From positions 1-64,000 of the forward strand of contig NW_027196935.1 in assembly GCF_038502225.1 (NCBI RefSeq): a stretch of 64,000 nt of DNA, in the 5' to 3' direction. A program made the translations under genes and the position numbers. Shown here in pieces: positions 52,216 through 61,570 of the stretch (positions are counted from its first letter, which is position 1; each line of letters opens with the position of its first letter). The stretch comes from Cherax quadricarinatus (Eukaryota > Arthropoda > Malacostraca > Decapoda > Parastacidae). The notes under the pieces are model-generated. The model saw nothing but the letters and a program-made list of their open reading frames with translations. It was not told the origin of the DNA and did not search any database.

Positions 52216-52439
52216 TACCTATTTGTAGCTATAGGAGCAGAGCAATGCTCATGGTATCCCCTCTTCAATAATCTTTTTATCATCATTTAATATTTCTAAA
52301 TGTCTTTTGCCTTAGCACTTGCATATTTTCATTCATTGCACTGCTCTACCGCACTGTTTGCAACCAAGAAAATATCTAAAACCCCTTAGGCTACACTTCT
52401 TTCTCAGTTTACCAATGTGACCTTTAGTTACCCCTATTG

Positions 52440-53290
52440 CAGGTACGATTTTGCTTCCCCTGATCTTCCATGACCTTTCATGACCTTACATGTAGTTATC
52501 ATGTCTCCTCTCCTCTTATCAGCCAGCGTTGGCATCGTAATGCTTTCAGATTGCATCATAACTCTTATTTTTAATTCAGGTAACCATGTTGCTGTTCCTT
52601 GAACCTGTTTTAGCCTAGCTACGTGTTTTCTTTACTTCCGCTTCATATTCCAGTTTTGGCCCAAAAAATTGCAAACATTTTTTTTACCGTTTCTCCATCC
52701 ATATGTTTAGAATCTGTTTTATAATTTACTAGAGTAGTATACGAGTTTCTCAAAATTTTGTTTATATAATATCAGGGTGTCATTTCGTTAATTGGTAGAT
52801 CGTTTTGTTTGCCAATTTTAGTATGTTGTTACAGTGCAAATTCTCTTCATGACATTTCATTAAATTCTGTCATCCGTCTATCACTCCATTTATTAAATTA
52901 ATGCAAGTTATCTTGAAAATATTTAGTAATTGGTATTATTGCGCGAAGTATTTTTGCGTCATCTGCAAACATTCATACTTATTTATTACTTATGATAAAT
53001 CATTTATATAAATTAAAATCATTGTTGAGGCAAGTACAGATCCTTGCGGCACCCCAAGTACAGATCCTTGCGGCACCCCGCTTGTGACCTCTCCACAAAC
53101 ATTTTTCGCATTTTTCTCCCCAAGTCTCTCATTCATTAGATTTCTTTTTCTCTCTTTTGAATTTTCCAAATTAATCTCAAATCGGAAAATCAAAATCCTC
53201 TCTAAAATGTCTATAAATACAACCTGGGCATCCAGTGTGTCCTTGAACAATCTGTGATTCTGCCATTATAGCTTAACAAATTTGATATAC
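52440..53290 (-). pseudogene. CR1-like RT remnant, strongly decayed, with duplicated motif B
   Basis: The minus frame 53250-52990 reads FKDTLDAQVVFIDILERILI (the motif A region is broken), CGEVTSGVPQGSVLGVPQGS, VLAS and LIYINDLS. The next part has an FADDAKI-like sequence near 52965-52985 in another frame, then NKWSDR..TEFNE near 52890. A 24-bp tandem duplication at 53034-53081 repeats VPQGSVLG in frame. LINE C-like; the remainder toward 52440 is only weakly readable. Confidence 0.7.
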
Positions 53291-54240
53291 AGGATATCTT
53301 TGCTAGAAAGCTTCTTATTCTTGATGTTGATGTTCTAGATTTTGTCAAAGAAAGCACAATAATGTGGTAAACTTGACTGATTATGCTCTGTTTACACAAA
53401 GAGGATTTACCTACTGCACTTCTAACACCATAACACCTGCTGCAGTGTTCCTTCTTCTGTTCTAACGCACTCATTAAGATATAGGGTTTTATATGAGATC
53501 TTATATGAACAAGAGCCCTACTTCGAAGAAGAGTGCATTTATTTACACAATACTTTTTAAAAGTATAAGTATCCAGCACATTTCATCAACTGTTACTAAA
53601 AGAACGCTGTTACAACCTTTCATACCACACATATCCAGACCGATATAGAGTTCTCCCAATAAAGATTTCAGAGAATATTCACAACCTTATTGGCAAAAAC
53701 AATACCCACGTAACTAACATTACCTCAAAGACAATCAAGAAGTTGATAACACAGTGTAACACACATCACAGTGAACCCAAAACTGGCATCTACTCTTTTC
53801 CCATGTAGGAGAAATGTGATTAACAATACATCATGGAAACGTCTAGGAGATTATACCATTCCATTGAACAAAAATATTTATGTCGTAAGAATAATCCAAC
53901 TAGTAGCTCTCCCAAACACCGCAATACCTACGCTGTTCTCATGAATTTCCCGAAATCTAAATTTGTCACAATGAAATCAGAGCTAAATCGGAGATGATGC
54001 CTGGAAACTCCACTCATCACTACCACCAACACCATCGATCAAAACAAGTATTTTATAATCTTGAAAATACTCCTCATACAATCCATACAACATCTAACTC
54101 GACTCACTATTCATACTTGTGTTTCCTCTTCACTGTGTTTCGGAAGAGGACATTATTGTCCAGTTCTGGATAATTATCAAATGAAGCGTATCGCTAGGAA
54201 TGATTTCATCAGTCCTGATACAAAGCTAACACAGGATATC
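53280..54240 (+). pseudogene. Penelope-like element: RT end and GIY-YIG endonuclease
   Basis: The plus frame from about 53650 reads VLPIKISENIHNLIGKNNTH, VTNITSKTIKKLITQ, then GIYSFPM, a stop, EKCD, a stop, QYIMETSRRLYHSIEQKYLC, RKNNPTSSSPKHRNTYAVLM, NFPKSKFVTMKSELNRR. The pattern GIYS.PC...C...YIGETSR.L...I..H is the GIY-YIG nuclease of PLEs, with G mutated to M and a Cys lost. The Lys/Cys-rich spacer and MKSELNRR block match the remnant at 45333-45870. Stops at the first Cys and at the Lys position show it is dead. Confidence 0.8.
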
Positions 54241-54434
54241 ACAGAGTAGTACAAATGACCAGCATCAGGTTGCAGAAACTGTGTTGGATCTGAGGTCTGC
54301 CTAGTATGGGCTCGTATGCCTGTTGCATATTGACTCGGGGTTTGTTGCTCGTTCACCTGATGGCGGATCCTAACTAGGTTAAAAATCTTATAGGTAAAAG
54401 TTTGAAAATACTGAAGCTCCCAGACCTTTTCTAA
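54241..54434. other. No gene recognised
   Basis: Probably 3' flank of the PLE; no arm or hammerhead-like motif is visible. Confidence 0.35.
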
Positions 54435-54760
54435 AGTCTACCTGCTGCCAGTATCCAAAAGTCTACCTGCTGCCTGTATCCAAAAGTCTACCTGCTGCCT
54501 GTGTCCAAAAGTCTACCTGCTGCCTGTATCCAAAAGTCTACCTGCTGCCTGTATCCAAAAGTCTACCTGCTGCCTGTGTCCAAAAGTCTACCTGCTGCCT
54601 GTATCCAAAAGTCTACCTGCTGCCTGTATCCAAAAGTCTACCTGCTGCCTGTGTCCAAAAGTCTACCTGCTGCCTGTATCCAAAAGTCTACCTGCAGCCA
54701 GTATCCAAAAGTCTACCTGCAGCCAGTATCCAAAAGTCTACCTGCTGCCTGTGTGTGTGT
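54435..54760. repeat. 25-bp minisatellite with three-unit higher-order period
   Basis: About 13 units of GTCTACCTGCTGCCTGTATCCAAAA. Variants TAT, TAT, TGT (in GTATCC, GTATCC, GTGTCC) rotate regularly, giving a 75-bp period, which is also why the 91-codon frame cycles every 25 residues. A TG run follows at 54750. Confidence 0.95.
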
Positions 54761-54784
54761 GTGTGTGTGTATGTAGCAGGTTTA

Positions 54785-54915
54785 CTGGCTGAAGTTGAAA
54801 GGGCACAAATGCATTCATAAACTTGCATCTTTATTGGATACCTTTCGGTCATAGGACCTTGATCACAGGTCTCAAGGTTCCAGGACCGATACGTTTCCCA
54901 TTAAGGTGTTCTAAG
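54785..54915. mobile_element. Two opposed hammerhead-like motifs, degenerate
   Basis: Minus strand: TGATCA (54861-54866), stem GGTC-CTAT-GACC (54847-54858), GAAAGG (54841-54846), then AATAAAGATGCAAG. Plus strand: TCAAGGTTCCAGGACCGATACG at 54882-54903, a mutated form of the motif at 10410-10434 (GATACG for GAAACG). The pair suggests another foldback copy of the 10409-type family. Confidence 0.45.
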
Positions 54916-54929
54916 TGTGTGTGTACTTA

Positions 54930-55365
54930 TGTTCTGTCGTGAATATTGTGGGAATTATACTTTCATCAATATTATGGGTGTCATCATACATTCATCAGTA
55001 TTGTTGGTATGATTATACCTTTCATCAATATTGTACGAATCATTACACCTTCTTTCATTAGTATTGTTGCTAATCTTCACTTCTTCTTTCATCAATATTT
55101 TGGTATCATTATTCTACTTTCTTTCATACCAGATTATGCTAGGCAAAATACAAATAATTAAAGAAAAAAAAGGATTTGCATAAACACATTTTTAACAAAA
55201 TAGAAAAAAAAAAGTTCTTTAGCCCCCTAAAATGGAAGATATTATCCCTAGATGCAGGAAACTGTTGATGTTCGTTTTTCTTCGTTGATATTTTTTCTCC
55301 TAAGAGGCAGATCCAGCTCAAATCTAGCTCGTGTCACCGCCATTTGTCCAACTTATTTTCTGCAA
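54930..55365. other. Irregular TTCATCAATATTGT repeat, then no feature
   Basis: 54950-55130 contains about six irregular copies of TTTCATCAATATTGT(GGG)(TAT)CATTA. 55130-55365 shows nothing I can identify. Confidence 0.5.
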
Positions 55366-55934
55366 TCTGACTCATTATTGCCTCCCTTCAGTCTTGCTAC
55401 TGGTCACCTGCTGTCCTCTTTACTGTAGCTTATTTTACCTTGCTCAGTCTGACTCATTATTGCCTCCCTTCAGTCTTGCTACTGGTCACCTACTGTCCTC
55501 TTTACTGTAACTTATTTTACCTTGCTCAGTCTGACTCATTATTGCCTCCCTTCAGTCTTGCTACTGGTCACCTACTGTCCTCTTTACTGTAACTTATTTT
55601 ACCTTGCTCAGTCTGACTCATTATTGCCTTCCTTCAGTCTTGCTACTGGTCACCTGCTGTCCTCTTTACTGTAGCTACCTTGCTCAGTCTGACTCATTAT
55701 TGCCTTCCTTCAGTCTTGCTACTGGTCACCTACTGTCCTCTTTACTGTAACTTATTTTACCTTGCTCAGTCTGACTCATTATTGCCTCCCTTCAGTCTTG
55801 CTACTGGTCACCTACTGTCCTCTTTACTGTAACTTATTTTACCTTGCTCAGTCTGACTCATTATTGCCTCCCTTCAGTCTTGCTACTGGTCACCTGCTGT
55901 CCTCTTTACTGTAGCTTATTTTACCTTGCACAGT
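55366..55934. repeat. 82-bp tandem repeat, seven copies
   Basis: Units start at 55366, 55448, 55530, 55612, 55688, 55770 and 55852 with TCTGACTCATTATTGCC. The fourth is 76 bp (lacks TATTTT). Variants (GCCTCCC/GCCTTCC, ACCTGC/ACCTAC, GTAGC/GTAAC) are arranged almost symmetrically: outer copies alike, inner copies alike. Confidence 0.95.
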
Positions 55935-56600
55935 ATTGGGACTCTTGAAGACACTCGTGGAGAAATTTTTCCTTTAATAATTGTTCTGAGCTGTATACAT
56001 ATGTCCTCGTTCACAGTTCATAGGTATCACCAAGCCTTTTACAACTTGTTCTCTTTTGTCATAATTTAAGTAGAATTACCGACAAAATTATACATAAAAG
56101 GACACATGTGTAACTTCTGTGGCATTTTATTGTGACTTGACCAAGTTCATGGAGGGCAAAACGTTGCTACAACAAAATCTTACATTAGTTATTTATGTAT
56201 TCTTTTATCTAACTTGTTCTCTATATTGAAGTGATGCAGTACCTGGTAGGCGAAACGTCAGGATAATTGCCTAAATCCTGCTTAATGTGATAAGCATATG
56301 ATTTGGGAAGGACTTACCATACATAGGTCAATAGGTCTGCATATTTCCTCCATTCTTCAAATCTTCAAATCTTTCGTTCTTATGGGTGAGAAGGGTTGGA
56401 ATCGAGTTGGACTTTCTCAGCATGGGTTACTAGGGTTCTCAATGTTAGAATTTTGGGAAGCCTGTAGAATAGGCTGGCAGATACTTCAGTTAGAAAATTT
56501 TGCCTAGCATGGGCCAGTAGGCATGCACCAGTGTCCCTCCATTGTTGCTTGTTGGGTAGTTTGACTGCATGGTCACAGTACCACCAGCAACAGTAACAGT
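55935..56600. other. Spacer with weak hairpin-GAAACG motifs and a dispersed-repeat scrap
   Basis: GGCGAAACGTCAGG at 56250 follows CCTGGTAGG, and GGCAAAACGTTGC at 56156 follows ATGGAGG; both resemble eroded hammerhead-like cores but lack good stems. CATGGGCCAGTAGGCATGCA near 56508 resembles a short dispersed repeat. Confidence 0.35.
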
Positions 56601-56950
56601 GCCGTCAGCAACGGTAATATCACCAGCACTAGTAACAGAACCACCAGCAACCAGCATAAGTAACAGAATCGCCAGCATCAGTAACAGAACTACCAGCAAC
56701 CAGCATAAGTAACAGTACCACCAGTAGCAGAAATAGCAACAAAAGTAGCAGTATTAACAACAGCAAGAACAGCACCATTCATAGTACCACATGCAGTACT
56801 TGATATGAACACCAAAAGACATGTAATAGCAAATGTAATAGCATCAAGAGCCGTAACTGTGACAATAATGACGCCAGCAATTGTAACATAAAATTCTCAG
56901 CAACAGTAACAACAAATCCTTAACAGTAATAGCTAACAAAAAAGATTAAA
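56575..56950. repeat. Imperfect trinucleotide-type repeat (CCAGCAACAGTAACA)
   Basis: Irregular copies of CACCAGCAACAGTAACAG, related in composition to the 24-bp minisatellite at 59430-60210. Confidence 0.6.
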
Positions 56951-57535
56951 TTTAGATTTTGCTGCCGATGCGGCTAGTTTATTCCATAACCATCCTGTGG
57001 ACGGTAGCGCAAGAACAGATGCACAAAAGACCTAGCAACTAGGCTCTCTAAAGATATTACAGGACTGTATCCGGATTTACATCTGCAGTTCATCTATGAG
57101 TTGCATGGTAATTTATCAAGTTTGCTTAATATATATGGTATGTTATTATTTTCATTAATAAGGTTTCTTGACATATCACTTACGTTATTATACTGTATAT
57201 TCACCAATCAGTAGACAAGCATAGAAGTCAAGATAGTGTCTACATGCTTTGCATTTGGTATGATCATCATTTGTCTGCCAAACTAGCAGACGTACTAGTA
57301 GCCACTGATGCCACTACTAGCCACTGAGACACTGATGTCGTAGGTGGCTACTACATCAGTGGTTCAAGGCACAGATCTAGTATGCCACCATATATGTGAG
57401 TAGGCTCAATAGTGCTTACAGTTCACACATTATCATGCTCCTTTAGAAATTTCACTAGTTTAGTTTCATTAGTGTTTGTTATAAACTCACCAATATTCTC
57501 ATGTCTGGTATTAAAGTCTCCAAGAATGAGGGTTG

Positions 57536-57741
57536 ATGAGAGTAAGACACATGTGCAACATCTGGGTATCTTTATTGTAGACGTTTCGCCATCCAGTGGC
57601 TTTATCAATACAAATTCCAGGACATAACTTGACAGTAGAACTATGTACAGAAGATGAGGTAATCACGTCTACAATAAAGATACCCAGATGTTGCACATGT
57701 GTCTTACTCTCATCTTGTCGGTATTATATACCATTCGTACA
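57536..57741 (-). mobile_element. Foldback hammerhead-like element, 15-bp target duplication, inside LINE endonuclease
   Basis: Direct repeats CAAGAATGAGGGTTG at 57521-57535 and 57742-57756 flank it perfectly. Inverted arms 57536-57583 and 57666-57713 are identical over 48 bp. The 3' tail on the plus strand is CTTGTCGGTATTATATACC then ATTCGTACA (57714-57741). A minus-strand hammerhead-like core lies at 57582-57608; the right arm lacks a core. The insertion point falls between the Leu and Gly codons preceding GDFN of the endonuclease. Confidence 0.92.
57582..57608 (-). ncRNA. Hammerhead-like core in the left arm, box mutated
   Basis: Minus strand: TTGATAA (two changes from CTGATGA), A, stem GCCAC-TGG-ATGGC (four pairs plus one C-A mismatch), GAAACG. 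It faces out of the left end of the element. Probably inactive given the box changes. Confidence 0.5.
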
Positions 57742-57930
57742 CAAGAATGAGGGTTGGTTTATTATTGAGGTGATCCTGTAAAGTGTAAAGCATCACGTCG
57801 ATTAGCTGGGCCGTGAAAACAGGTTTATGGAAAAGTTGCCAGCATATATTTTGAACTATGATATTGTATGCTTACTCGACTCTGCATGACAAGGAGTAAT
57901 TGGAATAAGTTCTTTCTAACACAAATCATT

Positions 57931-58750
57931 CAGCAGTAAACTTTCAATTAAGTACTCGAGCTCGTGGTCTACATGCCTGCAAACAAATGACACAAATATT
58001 CTTGTTTGCACTAATATAATTCCTGATGAAGACAATGTTTCTTGAAAAAATGTAATCTATTCATTATATTAATATAATACAATCCCTATAGTGAGCAAAC
58101 ACTTCAGTGAGAATAATATAGTTTGCACCTTCTTTTCACAACCATTTTCTCTAATCGTTTCTCGGCATTCCGGCAGCACATTCCTAGGCAATGTTTGCAG
58201 CCAAGAATCATTGGCTTATCTATAAAAAATTGTTTGAAATTCAGTAGAGACTTTTGCACTTTGTAGTATCATCTTTGTGATCCAAGTCACCATCCTGACA
58301 ACCTATCTTCATCTGTTGAAGATGGTCAAATTTTTGCAAGATTGTTATGACTTAAAATAAGTCAGGTGAGCCCAATACTCTTGCAGAATAAAGTACTCAT
58401 GATATACTTCTTCCTTCAGCATCTAGCATATCAACAAATACCAAGGTAACATTGGGATTTTCTGGCATTGCCTCTTGGCATGAATAACTCGTCATTCATA
58501 GTAGTCAGTTCCCATGCGATTACCTCATCTCAAGCATCCGATGGGGTCACTAGTGTGGTATCCTTCTGTTGAGGACATGTGTGGTCGGAAGAGTGACAGA
58601 CTCATCCACATATTCAGATGTAGTCACAGGGGTGACTGGTGACAGATCAGTGGTTCCATGTGTGCTAGCAGAGGTGGCTAGCTCCTCCACAACTGGTGTA
58701 GCAGATTGCAGTCTGGTGAGAAACATTTCCTGGGAATACCGGCTCTCCCA
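57931..58750. other. No gene recognised
   Basis: Short frames only. The 79-codon Ser/Thr-rich minus frame at 58550-58789 overlaps the MITE end and has no recognisable motif. Confidence 0.4.
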
Positions 58751-58949
58751 GTGGAACCTCAAAAATCGAACCGCTCCCAACTCAACCAATTATGTAAGTG
58801 TATTTTTGTAAGTGCTTTTATAAGTGTATTTTTGAGGATCTTAAATGGTCTAATCTAATTTACATTATTCCTGATGGGAATAAATTCGTTCGGTAGTGGC
58901 ACTCGAACAGTCTTCTGGACCGAAGAAAGTTCGATATTTGAGGTTCCAC
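58751..58949. mobile_element. Small Tigger/pogo-type MITE
   Basis: Terminal inverted repeats CAGTGGAACCTCAAAAATCG (58751) and CGATATTTGAGGTTCCACTG (ending 58949) with about two mismatches over 22 bp; 199 bp total. CAGTGGAACCTC is the typical start of pogo/Tigger elements. TA follows on the right (CACTG-TA-CTTCC), but the left neighbour is CC, so the TA duplication is not intact. Confidence 0.75.
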
Positions 58950-59429
58950 TGTACTTCCTAATGCTGGCTGGCCTCGCCCTCGGCTGCCATTAACGGTCTG
59001 ATGTCTGCTTTTGATCGAGTGTTCTTTGGGTTTCATTTGCAGCTCTTACGGCAAACTTTAACACAAAAACATCAGTAGTAACGATAACAAAAAAATCTTC
59101 AGCAACAGTAACTGTTATCTAATCACTTTTAATTAAATTTTATAATGTTTTCAATTAAAAACATTTAATTTTAAAAACTGTAAAAGGAAAAAAAACTAAA
59201 TGTATAAAAACATAGTGACTAACAAAAATATCCTCTACAGCAGAATAATTTAAAAGAAAATCCTCAGCAACAAGAACTGATACAAACATCCTTAGCAACA
59301 ATAACTAAAACATCCTCAGCAGCAGGAACTTAAACCTTCTCAGTAGGAGTAACTAGCAAAATACTCAGGAACAGTAACATAAATATCCTCAGCAACAGTA
59401 ACAAATATCCTCTGCAGCAGTAACTAACA
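58950..59429. other. AT-rich spacer with scattered CAGCAACAGTAAC units
   Basis: From about 59250 isolated, diverged units of the minisatellite that follows appear (CCTCAGCAACAAGAACTG and similar). Confidence 0.5.
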
Positions 59430-60210
59430 AAAAAATATGTTCAGTAGCAATAACATCCTCAGCAACAGTAACAATATCATCCTCAGCAACAGTAACAATA
59501 TCATCCTCAGCAACAGTAACAATAGCATCCTCAGCAACAGTAACAATATCATCCTCAGCAACAGTAACAATATCATCCTCAGCAACAGTAACAATAGCAT
59601 CCTCAGCAACAGTAACAATAGCATCCTCAGCAACAGTAACAATATCATCCTCAGTAACAGTAACAATATCATCCTCAGCAACAGTAACAATATCATCCTC
59701 AGCAACAGTAACAATAACATCCTCAGCAACAGTAACAATATCATCCTCAGCAACAGTAACAATATCCTCAGCAACAGTAACAATATCATCCTCAGCAACA
59801 GTAACAATAGCATCCTCAGCAACAGTAACAATATCATCCTCAGCAACAGTAACAATAGCATCCTCAGCAACAGTAACAATATCATCCTCAGCAACAGTAA
59901 CAATATCATCCTCAGTAACAGTAACAATAGCATCCTCAGCAACAGTAACAATATCATCCTCAGCAACAGTAACAATATCATCCTCAGCAACAGTAACAAT
60001 AGCATCCTCAGCAACAGTAACAATATCATCCTCAGCAATAGTAACAATAGCATCCTAAGTAACAATATCATCCTCAGCAACAGTAACAATATCATCCTCA
60101 GCAACAGTAACAATATCATCCTCAGCAACAGTAACAATAGCATCCTCAGTAACAATATCATCCTCAGCAACAGTAACAATAGCATCCTCAGCAACAGTAA
60201 CAATAACAGT
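59430..60210. repeat. 24-bp minisatellite, about 32 units
   Basis: Units CAGCAACAGTAACAATATCATCCT with variants ATAGCAT and ATAACAT. 24 is a multiple of three, so both strands stay open for 263 codons (SNNIILSN on plus, LLRMILLL on minus). These frames are a by-product of the repeat, not genes. Confidence 0.97.
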
Positions 60211-60279
60211 CTCACCAGAAGTAACTAATAACACCTCCCAAACCAAGTAGGTCATCCAGCTGTTAACTCCTCCCCAACC

Positions 60280-60550
60280 TACCCAACAGGTGGGTCACAT
60301 TCCTCCCACCACAACCAGGTGGGTCACACTCATCCCCCAATAAACCCACCCACCAGGTAGGTCACACTCCTCCCACCAACCTGTTAGGTGGGTCACACTC
60401 CTCCCACCAACCTATTAGGTGGGTCTCACTCCTCCCACCAACCTATCGGTGGGACACACTCCTCCCACCAACCTATTAGGTGGGTCACACACTTCCCACC
60501 AACCTATCAGGTGGGTCACACACCTCCCTCCCACCCACCAGGTGGGGTTC
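60280..60550. repeat. About 31-bp GC-rich minisatellite
   Basis: Roughly eight units of AGGTGGGTCACACTCCTCCC, ACCAACCTATT with indels. It contains complementary GGTGGG and CCCACC within each unit, so units can form small hairpins. Confidence 0.85.
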
Positions 60551-60589
60551 TGCAGGTGCGCTTATCCCACCGTAATTAGCTGTTGGTAC

Positions 60590-60780
60590 ACCAACGACCA
60601 ACCTCCCTCCCCTTCCCTCCCTACCATATCCCCTCTCCCCTCCCTGTTCATCCCTCCCTCCAAACAGTAACCTTACCCCTCCCCACGCAGCCAACCCCTC
60701 TCCACCAAACCTACGGCTCTCTACCAACCAACCAACCCCGCCCCGGCCTAGAGGGGGCGCAGCCCACTCCTCCCCGGTCG
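60590..60780. other. Pyrimidine-rich tract
   Basis: CTCCCTCCC-rich sequence on the plus strand that switches abruptly to purine-rich sequence at about 60800. Confidence 0.7.
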
Positions 60781-61289
60781 ATGTTGTCGCATGACCATAC
60801 CAAAAGGGGAGAGGGAGAGTAGATGAAGAGAAATAGATGAAGGGAGAGAAAAATTAATGGAGAGAAATAAATGAGAAATAAATGGAAGGAGAGAGAAAGA
60901 GGTGAAAGAAGAGAGAAATAGATGGCAAAGAAATAGAAAAATTAAAGGAAGAAGGGGGGAGAGAGAAGGAAAGTAGCTAAAGGTAGAAAAGAAAGAAGAC
61001 TGAGAGGAGAAGTAGAATAAGAGAGCAAGTAGATGAAGGTAGATGGAGAAAGGTGAAATATATAGAGAGGGGAATGTAGATACACACAAGAAGAAAAGTA
61101 GACAAGAAAAAGAGGAAAGTGGATGAACGGAGAGGGGAGGCATATTACTGGAGAGGGGAACTAGAAAGAGGGGAGAGATTAAGCAGGAAAATAGAGGGAG
61201 AGACGAAATAGAAATTTAAAGAGAGGATTAAAGAGTGAAACAGAAACTGAATGAAGAGAAAATATTGATGGGAGAAGGGAAGTAGATGA

Positions 61290-61570
61290 AAGTAGAGAGG
61301 GGGAGTAGATGACAGAGAGGGGAAGTAGATGAAGGTAGAGAGGGAACTAGATGAAGGTAGAGAGGGAACTAGATGAAGGTAGAGAGGGAACTAGATGAAG
61401 GTAGAGAGGGAACTAGATGAAGGTAGAGAGGGAAGTAGATGAAGGTAGAGAGGGAACTAGATGGAGTTAGAGAGGGGAAGTAGATGAAGGTAGAGAGGGG
61501 AAGTAGATGAAGGTAGAGAGGGGAAGTAGATGAAGGTAGAGTAGGGAAGTAGATGAAGGAATAGAGGGGA
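61290..61570. repeat. About 22-24-bp purine minisatellite
   Basis: Around twelve units of AGATGAAGGTAGAGAGGGAA(CT) or GGGGAAGT variants. Confidence 0.9.

Larger units (their letters stand above)
57240..57930 (-). pseudogene. LINE endonuclease remnant split by a foldback element
   Basis: Minus strand, upstream half (57900-57742): NIIVQNICWQLFHKPVFTAQ, LIDVMLYTLQDHLNNKPTLI. Downstream half (57535-57240): LGDFNTRHENIGEFITNTNE, TKLVKFLKEHDNV, a stop where Trp is expected, then TVSTIEPTHIYGGILDLCLE. GDFN is the catalytic endonuclease motif and straddles the insertion. Two further stops lie near 57355-57360. The LINE family is not certain. Confidence 0.75.

Noticed and set aside
58550..58811. Overlapping 79- and 80-codon Ser/Thr-rich frames
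   Set aside because: No motif, both strands open, and they run into the MITE terminal repeat.
59424..60228. Long open frames on both strands (263 codons each)
   Set aside because: They follow directly from a 24-bp repeat, a multiple of three, with no stop in the unit. No start context, domain or non-repetitive part.
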